Part shown: in pieces, positions 36,601 through 48,200 of the stretch
Layout: the number at the start of each line of letters is the position of its first letter
How positions within the stretch are numbered: position 1 is the first letter of the stretch
Made by a program: the position numbers and the translations under genes
Origin: Onchocerca lupi
Taxonomy: Eukaryota > Nematoda > Chromadorea > Rhabditida > Onchocercidae
Reading direction: 5' to 3'
Assembly (NCBI GenBank): GCA_028564675.1
Contig: JAOVVO010000286.1
Span: 30,957-94,956, forward strand
Length of the DNA stretch: 64,000 nt
The notes under the pieces: model-generated
The model's database searches: none
Told to the model about the DNA's origin: nothing
What the model saw: only the letters and a program-made list of their open reading frames with translations

Positions 36601-39600
36601 GCTATTTTAATCAAAGAAAAAGAAAATGCAAGCTACACCTTTCAATTTTTTAAGACCTCTGGAACTGTCACTACACAGTTGATCTTATCTTTCGAAACTA
36701 GAGTCAGATCCATCACAATAGGAAAAGGGAATCATACAAAATAGCAGAAAAAGACTGTAGAAACTATGTGTTGTCAACCGGAGCGTGTCTGCAGTTGATT
36801 TTAAACCCCCCCCCAATGACTAGAAAATTTTTGCGATAAAAGCTTGATGAAGCAACTCTTCGCAAAATTCAAGTTATTTCCATTATTCAAAGCGATATAA
36901 TACCGTGAAAAATTGAATTTGCTCCTCAGCTGCATCTCGTAAATGTTGTGACTGCTCCATAAAATGAGATATATTGTCCCAATATGCCTGAACACGATCC
37001 GGCAAGATGGCACGCAAACGATTCTAGAAATGTCTCGACTATTTTGGAATAAGAACTCCAACAGAAACTGAGAAATATTTGTTAAAAGTAATTCACCAAA
37101 ATTTTTAAACAGCTTACAATTACCAATGAACAAATTTCATTCTTTGAAATAACACTAAGAATAGTGAAAATAACCAGAAATTTAAATCATAAAGTTGCTA
37201 ATTAAAATTCAAATAACATACACGTGCTAAATTCATCCCGCATTCTTCAGAACAGAATTTCGACTGAGAACGTGTGGAATTCGTGCACTGAGGCCCCTCA
37301 CAGTGCTTTGCTTTTTCCTGTAAAAGTTACTCACCATGAATTATTAAATTATACTTATCAAATTCAAATAAGCAAAATATTTGTCCAAAAATAAACTCAA
37401 TACTGATGCGTTAATAACAACGCCGTTTAAGTTCCTAAAATGCTTACTGAATTTTAGCACTTATTCAATAAGTGTTGCACTTTTTACTAATTAAAGAGAG
37501 AATTAAAAAAGGACTAATAAATGCCGAAGACTTTTACAACTGTCAAATTCACAAGAGAAAAAAAAAGGCAATTCCAGAGAAATATCTTTGTTAAGCTTCA
37601 AACTTTATTCGGGTTATGACGATTTGAGCGACGATTGTAAATGGCCGATGCAATTTTTTGTCGTTGCTCTGCAACAAACAACAAGTTAGACAAAATGATA
37701 ATTACAAAAATCCCGAAAATATAACATTAATTTCTTGTAATGCATCAAATTCTGCAGACTGCCGAGCAACATATTTTCCCTTTTATCTCATATGCAGAAA
37801 AAAAGAAAAAAAAAATGTACCACCACCACCTTATCCAATAGTCACCATAAGCAATTTTGTCAAGAGTATATTTACTTCAATAATTCATCTTTTTAAATGT
37901 AAATTTTTTTGGTGGTGTAGTAATACAAAAAAGGTAATATTACTAGTGTAGCAATATAAATTCAAATGCAAATTAGAGTATAACGAATGGTGAAGTTCGG
38001 CACTTTTCTCCAGCATGATTTCCCAGCGTAAATGTAAAGACAACAGCTAGTTGCTTAAAAATTTTACAGCCAACAATTTGTCTGCATACCCGTTGTAAAC
38101 GAAAAATCGTTGGTTTTCGATTTCTTTGTTCTTCCTACTGTTGCATTTGCCTGACGCTTCTAAAAATACTTGAAAATTGTCACCTCATCATTTTGCGGAT
38201 TACTCTGCTGCATGACGCTAAGACTTATGAGACTTAATAAGAATATTTTTCAATATGCGGTAATGAAAAGATTGATCTACAAAACTGATAAGACTGCATC
38301 ACTGACTACAAGAAAATACATAACTTTTAATATAATAAAAATCAGGGCGTTTGACAAGAATATGAACAAATAAGAAATTCTTGATGGACTACTCGATTTA
38401 CAAATCCAAAAATAAACGAAAAAAAAAGGAATCAGTAGCGGATAATTAGATCACAACTAACATTTCCAAATGGGGTTTATGAATGGAGTGGTCTTCCCAA
38501 ATTCCTTACTTCATCGAATTTTGTTCATTCTTTTCTTTGTTAAAAAAAAAAAAGCTAATAATAAGCAAATGCAATAAGACTAAAACTTGCAACATTTGTC
38601 ACTTTTCAAAAGTAAGTAATAACCTGATATGCTATGGTTTTCTTTTTTCTTAATTTTCTTTGGGCTTTTTTAGCACCACTTGCAGCAGAACCCGAACGTG
38701 CTGAACCACTCTCGCCTTTAAATGTTTCCGTGTTGTCATCATCGTCATCCGTTACACTAAAAAACTATCACTTTAACGTCCAATGAAAAATAAGCTATGA
38801 AAGAACTTACGAAAAACTATTATAACGACTTACTAAGCATACTTCATACGTTCTTTCTTGCCTCTTGTTGGGACTGAGTACATGTTCGATAGAACTGCTG
38901 AAAATAAAACTGTCTTTGCTTTATTACAAAATCTAATCAACAAAAGTGAATCAGTCCACATTGTTCACACTACAATAGTTTGATATATCACTGTTCTCTG
39001 CAGTTCCGTAAAAAATCAGTTTAGAATAAAATGACTGAAAATACATTAAATTACGGTAATAAATCGGCTTAAAGAAACTTGGTTAGAAACATTAATGAAA
39101 ATTTCATATGTTTTAGAGTCTTTAAAAGCTATGAAATGCTTCTGCGATTTTCTCAGTAAATTTGGATATTAAAAACCTCTGCAACGTATTTCGTCAAAAT
39201 CAACTAAAAACAAAAAATGAAAACCAATTAGTAATCACCTTCCTCTTTACCAGCAATTTTAAACTGCTGCTGTTTTTTCTTATGTTTATTCCACCACTCC
39301 GATTGCAAACAAATGCGCTTCAAGCATGGTTTCACAGAAATATTACAGTTTGCACATTTACCACAGTCTGCCGATCGAAAGCAGTTAATGCAGTTATTGC
39401 AACCTTCCTCAGGTTTGCTTTCCTCTGCAATATTTCTACGTAATCAATATGACAGCAGTTATAAAATCAGAAATAATAGACACAATATTTCTCAAGTTGG
39501 TCCTGAAAAGTGATGTTATCTTGCATTGAAAAAAATCAATCCACACAATTAACGACATTCAAACCATGGTCATCTTTTGAAGAACGTCTTAGTCCACCCT

Positions 39601-41315
39601 GAGTTTTGATATCGTTTCTAGCTCCCTTTGATTTGCATTGCTTTTCGCGATGGACGCTCTTTTCTCGTTCCCTCTTCTGAAAAACAAGCGAAAAGACTGA
39701 AATATTTGAAAAAGAACAACCTTCTTCTAAAAAAGTAACATTAATCTTATTTGCAAAAACATGACACAGCCTTATAAGTGAATCAATAAGTTCATTTAAA
39801 GCCTATTGAAGAAACTTACCGGAGTGCGATACACGACTTTTAAACTGTTGTCTTTGCTAATGCAAGGAGGACACGCGTAAGTCTCGATGCGATTTGCCTG
39901 AGTTCGAGTAACCTTAAATATGTAAATAAATAAATAAATATAGAATGGTAAACTTGAATGAGATGTGGTAAGTCACTGAAAAAATTTAGTGGCGGTGAAG
40001 TGAACTGCTAAATGATCTTGACATATGCATAAATTGACTTAGCAGTTATAAGTATCTATTGAATTATTTTTTGATTCATTTAGATCAAGTTTGTAAGAAT
40101 AATGCAAATATTTCCTATCACGAATTATATCGCCTTTTTTGTACACAGATTTTTTTAAAAGTCAAAAATCTGAAAAATTACCTGTAGGCATGCTCCATGA
40201 TACCAGATACCGCAGTGATCGCAGCATATCATGAATGACGATTCATCGCTACTTCCACACAAACAATGCGTTTGTTGTTCACTGTTGATTTTTCCTTCAA
40301 TAATCAATATTACACGTAGCAATACACTGGCTCCAAGTTAGGTAACGTCTAAACAAAGAAAAAATTGAATCAACTTTCGAGACTGGATATAACACTAGCA
40401 ATTTCGCAAAAACCAATATGATATGCATTCTGAACAGAGTATTGTATTTACAAATTTCGATGAACGATTAACAACCATTCGTACCAAACTTCAAACACTG
40501 TCACCTTTTTTAAATCAAGCATACCGGATAAACCGTTTGAAGGGCTCAGAACATGGGATCCACTGTTCCTTAATCATTAGACAATATCAACATATCAGGT
40601 TGCTTGACGAATTTCCAAATTATGACGATGATATATTTGATGTATTATCTTAATAGCCTCGTATTATCTATCATTTATTCGTTCCTCCAATTCCTCTTTC
40701 GCATGTGTTCGAATATAGAAAGAAGCTCCTACACTTACACTCCCATCTACATTTCCCTCCTCTCTAGCGAGATCAGAAGGCAAATAATTATTTTATTTCT
40801 ATTCATTCTCTCCTTTATACGTCTCCATTTTACTTTCATAATTTTCGAAATAGTAATAGTTTTTCAGCACCTTGATTATCTCAGTTGTATATTATGTCGA
40901 TATCTTCTAACAAACTGAGTAGTAAATTTGCTTTAACACTGTGAAATGTTGATTTAGCAGAGCGTGTTGCATAGTACAGGATTGTGCGCTGTTACAAAAC
41001 AACGAGTATTATAAAAAAAAAGGAAAAAAAAAAAGTAAATTATCTTTTAATTACGCTACAGAAAGTAAAGATAGTTTCCACAAATCCACTTCCAAGATTA
41101 TTAGGCAGCTCAGGATTAAAACAGTTGTCGAATGCCGGGCGGAAACCACAATGTTTAAGCTTTGTGGTTGGTTATGCTAGCTTAATGAAAAAAATACTTT
41201 TCTGCAAGAGTTATATTATTGTTTCAAAATAACTCCAGATTAGAAAATAGATACCTTCTGGTTCGATTTTTTCCACTGCTTCCAAATTTTGTAGATCCTG
41301 TGCACTGTCATCCAT
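33654..41315 (-). CDS. cfp-1: CFP1 / CXXC1 homologue (SET1/COMPASS subunit)
   Basis: Seventeen exons (41315-41255, 40294-40182, 39912-39820, 39676-39565, 39424-39239, 38897-38834, 38756-38624, 38159-38090, 37668-37604, 37317-37222, 37023-36904, 35383-35330, 35082-35020, 34884-34771, 34569-34450, 34130-33990, 33929-33654) close in frame to 626 residues. Order: a PHD finger (about residues 29-75: HCLCGSSDES, CCDHCGIWYHGACL, CPPC), which in CFP1 reads methylated H3K4; a Lys/Arg-rich linker; a CXXC finger (CNNCINC, DCGKCANC, CLKRIC); an acidic/basic linker; then the CFP1 C-terminal region (CEGPQC, SKFCSEECGMNLA, NRLRAILPD, HCAVCALEF, VKHMERC, STFCKRLRVLCSEH, VCGYPF, IKLDEWFEKKR). The protein targets the SET1 H3K4 methyltransferase to promoters in the nucleus. 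The CXXC finger lacks the KFGG segment. Exon 5 could instead end at 39251, removing 4 codons. PMM lies directly downstream. Confidence 0.95.
36041..36203. repeat. Minisatellite in a CFP1 intron
   Basis: A 26-base unit (GATAAGCATGACAATACTTC and on to GAGT) occurs twice (36,042 and 36,080). It is followed by a run of variable units built from ATTCAAGTAACGAGT and GTATTCAA. The repeat sits in the 1.5-kb intron 35,384-36,903. Confidence 0.85.
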
Positions 41316-41325
41316 ATCTTTTTGG

Positions 41326-41327
41326 CT
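41326..41327 (-). promoter_or_regulatory. Candidate trans-splice acceptor upstream of CFP1
   Basis: CAAACATTTTAG on the minus strand ends 10 bases before the ATG at 41,315. A leader or a 5' UTR exon could be joined here. Confidence 0.45.
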
Positions 41328-44300
41328 AAAATGTTTGACTGGAAAGCTATGAATCACAAGCAGGATTATACACCATATCTTGAAATGTAATCAATGCATT
41401 AATGATAAATAGTACAGGAATAGTGCCACTATTTTTCATTCCATCATTATAACGTCAACATCTCCCAACAGATATTTAGTTAGTAAAGAACCTAATTGTC
41501 AACAAGGTAATACTAGAGAAAAACTATTGTGAAGTAGCATAAAAGAATGGGAAAGTTGTATATCCGATGATAAGACCATGTGATCATAAATCCAACACCA
41601 AAAACTAAAATTTTGCCTTAGTTGATTGTTGCTATCATACAACCAGTTGCACTCCTAATACCATGAGTGGGAGCTTTACGTATTTCAGACTTAAGCCAAT
41701 ATGTGACAATATAGTAATCAAACAGAATCTTTTTCGTTTTGTATTCTGGAACTCGATCGTTTCCTTTTTTAGCTCCGAAAAAGTTCATATTAAGAGACAA
41801 GCCTCTAATCAGCAGTTTGTCAAACATCACAATTTTTCCGCCTTACTCCGACTGCAATTCGATCACTCATTTCGGTTATACAGTATCTGCCCGCATCATG
41901 CATCCCTTATTCTTATGAAAGATGTATGCTGTTTCTAAAGAATATATTCCAGATTACCAAAACTATGTTGAATTTGAAATATACTTAAGAACTGTCTGCT
42001 GATAAAAGGGAATCTCTCCAAAGAAACATTAGATGACATAATCCTCGCTTAAATTTCGGCAAATCTATTCTATTCATCGATATGCAAATCTCACAAATCC
42101 ACTTACAGGAGATGTCGGGGATTATGTAAATTTCTGCTAACATAAGGTATAAGCAAGATCTTCACCCTCCCAAACGATTAAATATCAATGAATATTGATC
42201 TTGGATGTGTTTGCTCCCACATATATGTGTTCATGATAGTGTCAATTACATGAAATGATTTTGTTGACTACACCACATCCACTATATTCTCCAGCTTTAC
42301 TGGCATATCACGTCATTTTTGAACCATGTGACAGTATATTTTTGCCCATTTCTATCTGAAGCAAGCATTACTGAAATATGGCTCTAGATTACTTTGGATC
42401 CATCCCTCAACAATGGTTTTCTTTTTTTTTTGTTTGAAGAAAATAAAGACCGAGTTTTACAATTCAAAATTCAAACACAAATTCCACATCTAACTTCCCC
42501 ATAGAGAACATCATGAGACAGATATTAATAAATAGGTTGCCGAATCTTACACAATTTATCAAGTGAAATATGCTTAAAAGCTGAAAAACCTTGAATGAAT
42601 TCATATAGAAGGAATGACGGTCTGAAGCATATTTATTTGAATGCCACTGTCACAAAAGCAATGGAAATTTAAGAATAACAACCCATTACTTATGTTATGC
42701 AGAAGAATATACAAATCGAATTTCTGTGCGATATACCGACAAAATAAAGGATAAATGTTAATTAAGTGATTAAAAGTAAACCGATATCTCGAAAAGAATA
42801 CATATATATATATATATATAATCCTACTGAGTAGTTAAATATGTTGTAGGGGGAGATATTCACATTTGGATAATGTTTGCATGATTACGCAACCAGGCTT
42901 TGAAACTGCTAATAAGATTACGAGAGATGTTGCTAGCATCCAACTCCAATCTCAGAAAAAGAAGTGAATTTCCAACACCTTTTATCTTATCAATATGCCA
43001 GCTTAAATATTTGATCTATGCAACACTTCATTTCATTGAATATATATATATATTTTCAATAAAAGAAACAAAACTTTAACTATTTCATCTTTGGAACTAA
43101 GTAACTGTGATAATAATTTGGGGTAGCAGAATCATGTCTTGCTGATCATTCTTAACACTACTACAGCATTATATCTACAGATCTAAATGAATCCCATAAA
43201 GTTTATCACCAAATAATGAAAATGATGATCACGCAGTGATACCATGAATTTACGTAGCTGTACCACCAACATCTAACTAGGAAATAACATACAGTGAAGG
43301 ACATTACTTAGAACTGAAATATGCATACAAAAAGAATAAATTACAATACAAGAGATTGGTTCACATTCAACCGCTCAAAATGTTCCTTCTTAATTTAAGG
43401 AACCAATGAAATCATTAAAGTTCTGATAAAAAAACTGAACACGGGAATCCTTTCATTCAGAAAAAACTGATGATACGGTTGTGATGGAACTCAAATGAAC
43501 ACAGCGAGCGACAGCATTGTAAGATTTGTAATTACAACGAAATATTTGTAAATTATTCATAGCAGCTATCATGTGAAAAAACAGCGAAATGTACTTCAAT
43601 AGATTTCAGTTACGTTAACATTTGGTAACTCAATACTTCTGTATGCTCGATTACATCTATATAATTGATCATACTATGTGAGACAAGCTTTGTTACTGCC
43701 GTTTGATTGCCCGCTGGGGAAGGTTATATGACTAGAAATGGTGAGCCCCAACTCACATTTTAAAATGTTAAATGTACACAGCGCTGAAAATTATTTTCAT
43801 ATCTGAAAGAATTGTCAAGGTGTTTAATAAGAAAGCCGACAAGATGAAGGGAAATCCATAGAAGAAAAATACATGGTGTATCAAAAAAGAAAAAAAAAAA
43901 AATTCTAACAATCGTGGCTTTAGATGATGCCATCAGAAATTCGAATACAGAATTAATTTGAGAATAAATCACTTCAGTAGAATGGGGATAGAAAAAAAAT
44001 TATATAATAAATTTTTCAACAGAATTAAAAAAAAAGATGGCTCCATATAGATTCGTAACAGTCACAAAGGAATAAAAAAGAAAATCGAAAGTGGCAATCT
44101 AACTCACTAGTAAATATTTAATTATTCATAGCGATAGCATCAAAAAATAAACCTTTATCGACAGAGAAAGAACTATAACAGTTTCAGTGAAGCTAGGAAA
44201 ATAATACAGCAATGTGTTAATAATTCGTTGAACATTAGCTTGCAGCTATTGAATGAGGGAAACATGATTGCAATTTACTTTATTTTTACATTTTACTTTT

Positions 44301-45264
44301 GCATTTCTATTTTCTCTCCATCTGTATTCATTTTCTCCCTCACTTTACTTTGCTAATGCCTAGCATTTAACTTCACTTTTTTCCTTATTATAAAAAGATT
44401 CTTATTTGTACATGATGGCTTGTATTTAAGATTGGCGAATTTCGTTATACCTTTAGTGACAAGGTTACGCTTCGAAACATCATGTGAATAAGGGTTATGT
44501 ATGTTTTTTACATTACAGTCACTTTATGTCTTTTGAAACGACGATAAAGAAAAATTAGATTATTAGATTATCCCAAACTTTTATATCAGTCATGGTTTAA
44601 TATAAATTCATATATCTTCTAGATGAAATAATTCTCGTAACAAACATAAAAACTCTTTACAGATCAACTTGTAAATTCGTCACAATATAAGTTTTATATC
44701 TTGGGAAAAAAAATTACTCAAGCAATATAAAACAGACTTTTATATTGCTGCTACATTCAGTAATTTCTTTTAAGATATCAAAAGGCAGCAATTAAATGAA
44801 ATCTGATTAAACTCCTTTAATTTTTTTTTTTTAATCACCCTACATTAATGCAAAAGGGTAACATCATTATCTGTATTAGTGGCATAAGTAAGCGACCTTA
44901 TAAAACTATGACTAATTAAAACATTCAGATATATAAAAGTACTCATCACTCTATATTCCCAGCAGAGAGTTGAGGTTGTCGAGTACTCTCAAACCAGGCT
45001 AGACTAGAACAAAAAGACAAACATGTCATTTGTCTTCCATATATTATGAAAATCCTCTTCAAGACATTTTAAGTGTTGACTCTCATAGTTATTGCCTATA
45101 ACTTCAATCTTGATCATTTTCCTACAAGTCACTTTATCAAAAGATGGGAGAGTAACTATGGATATCTCAATCTGCGAAGCAAACAGAATAATTCGATGTG
45201 ACTTTTCGAATGATCTAACGGTAAAACATATTGTATTGATACCTAAATTTTGGATCAAAATATC
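41328..45264. other. Gene-free AT-rich interval
   Basis: Nearly 4 kb between CFP1 (5' end) and EFA6 (3' end). Open frames (for example 41,663-41,938 plus and 43,760-43,972 minus) have no supporting splice sites or motifs. An (AT)n run lies at 42,800-42,821 and a shorter one near 43,040-43,054. The CFP1 promoter should lie at the left end. Confidence 0.45.
42800..42821. repeat. AT dinucleotide microsatellite
   Basis: About ten AT units in a row. Confidence 0.9.
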
Positions 45265-48200
45265 TCATTTTGATATTATTAAATGGGGACCTGGATTCTG
45301 TTGTATTGCTTCCTGGTAACTACAGCGACCTGCGCTTCCATCTGAATCATCAGATTCTGACTCATCAGCTTTTTCAGCCTTTGCTTCTGCCTCTGCCTCC
45401 TCTTTGACTACACTTGTATATCCGAACATTTTACTTTGAGTAACACTGGATGACCTCGCTGTATCTCCTACCTGATAAATTCCTATGATGGGCTCTACAC
45501 GTATTGCCGTTGAATGAGACGGTAAGAGTGCGTTAACATTTTCACGCAAAATTTCGATATAACGCTGGTAACGTTCCCTCTGCAAAGTGAATCAGAATGA
45601 ACTAGATTAATATTCGGAACTTTGACAGCAAATTATTTTTTCAATATGATGGAAAATGCAATGTCAGTACATAGACAGAGAGCCAAGCAGTATTTCTGAC
45701 TACTGACTTTACAAATTTTCTAAAATGAAATCGATATCATAAGAAGTGTATCAAACAAAATAAATAAATTACTTCTTGGTATAAAAAACGTTCTTTGCAA
45801 AAAAAGTCTTGCACAACACGTCCTTTAGCTTTCAGAGATGGTGCTGTTTTCATAAGCTCCTCAAGCTTTAATCCCATTTCTGCCTCTTTTTTCTCGTGTG
45901 CTTTTAACTGCTCTGCCTGCAACGAAGTTCAATTCTGTCTATGAATCGCTTCAAAAATTATTGCACTATGCAGTTACAAAAACAGAAGTACCGCTGCAAT
46001 ATATCTTATGTTTTTATCGTTACGACGATTTTAATTCTCATTTGAATGTAAAAGGAAATCGCCCAAATGAATGGACAATGTAAAGAAAATTCGAAAAGCG
46101 AAGAATGTTAAGAGATACAATGATTTTTCCAAACTTACACGTAAATCTATGCAATTCAGGATTGATTTGCACCTCTCCCCCTTCCCTTACTTTAATTTGA
46201 GGAAATACTTACTATTGAAAGACCTGATGGCGCGCTAGGCAGTAACGGTTTGTGGAAAACTTCACTCTGATTTGAAACAGATGCGGGTAACGCAGGTGAA
46301 GAAAATGCTGCAGCAACATAGTTAATCGTATCAATCCACTGCTGCACTTCGCCCGGATCACTGGAAAACTCATTTTTTTGCATAGCTTCGTTTTATAATG
46401 CACAAATTATGTAAAATTCGAAAAAAAATTACTTCAAATCAACAATGTCTGGTTAATATATTTCACTTATTTTCGAACTAGGAGAGAATTTGATTACTAT
46501 ATGATAGGTTGTCCAAATGAAAATCATTCATTTGAAGAAAATGAAATAATAAATGATCTTTAAATTCAAAATATACGGTAATGAATCACCTCGTTTGGAA
46601 AAGAGTTTCACCGAGATTGGCTGTCCGCAGTTTGAATATATGTTGTCGCTTACTGTAATCTTCAGGCTTTTCAGCTAACGCATGATGCAAAAGGATGGCA
46701 TTATTGAATGTCTGCAAACGGTCATGCCGAAAACCGTTCTCATCTTTATGCAAGTAAAGAACCATCCCTCGAAGTCGAGCATAAACCATCTTCCAACCGC
46801 GCCGACCAAACGGAGCTATGATCAAGTGAATTAAATTACCACATTTATTAGTTTTCTTTGAAATACTAAATATGGTTGTCGTAAGTAACTCCGAAGGAAA
46901 CCCTTCTTTAAAATCAGCACAAATTTCAGTGAAGGTCAAAGTCGACCTTTCAACAAGTTAATGTGATCATTAAAAAAATTGATTGACTTACTTCGCTTTC
47001 CATCTCTATCAAAAAGGCACTTCCTCACAACCCAACCAGCTTTATATTCAATCTGATCATCATCACTCACTGTCGATCGCGATTTTGACAGCATCTTTTT
47101 ATTCTTTTTTTCATGAAACTGCGAAGCAATATCATCTTCCATTGATACGTCATTAAATGACGTCCCTTCTAACTCACTGCAATAGTTTGAGGAAAAGCAG
47201 GATGACATAAATTTTTCAGAGATTTAAAGTTAGTTGCGGTAGGAAAAAAAATTAATAAGCAAACTTACCCAACCCATTTGATAGGCTGTTCCTTGATAGC
47301 TATATATAAAGTCTTCAATAACGAGCAGTCAAAAATATGTTCTGTATGGCTTAGATTATCGACGAAATCACGACTAGACATCCGCCTCCCAACATTCTGC
47401 AGACATAAAAATTTGTGATCAGAATAAATAAGATGAAATAGGTAATGAGAAGTCTAAATAAGTAATGTGAAGATTTTGAAAAACTGTGATGATAAACTCT
47501 GTTTTCTTGTTTAATTATACAAATATTTAAGAAAAAATATGTTGATGAAAACACAATAATTAAAACAATATCATACCGGACCATGTAAATCTGAGTTCAG
47601 CAGCAGCAAGGCACAAGTAAGTGCATGAACCTGATCTAAAAAATACTATGAATTGTTGAAGATTTAACATTGCTAACACTGACACATATCCGGAGTATTT
47701 ACAGTCTTATTTTTATATCTAGTCAATATCCTATGATTGCCTTTCAATGTAATGCAGCAGATAGTTCAGTACAGTGTCTACGAACTATCTCGTTAAATTC
47801 ATAATTTTTTTTTTAAATACATAATTTTGCAAATAAATTATTAGCTCAAAAACCCTTTGTTTGGAAAACAAAAATACCAAAATAATATTAAAAAGCCATT
47901 AAAAAATTATAAGAACCGCTGTCCCATCGAAACAAAATTCTAAATTTAAACTATTATAACAATAAATTAAATTATATTTAGCAAAAACATAAAAACCAAA
48001 GTCAAAAAGAAACAAATAAAAATAAACAATCAAGAACTCAAAACGATTAAAAGCCAAAGGAAAGCCAAAGTTATGGGTTATGGTGGATATTACTGCGGGT
48101 TTACTGTTCAAAAAAAAAAGTAGCATTGAGATCCACATAAACTACTACTGTTCCATCGATAATACTTACCTGCACTTCTGAAAAGTGTTGGATTGCATTC

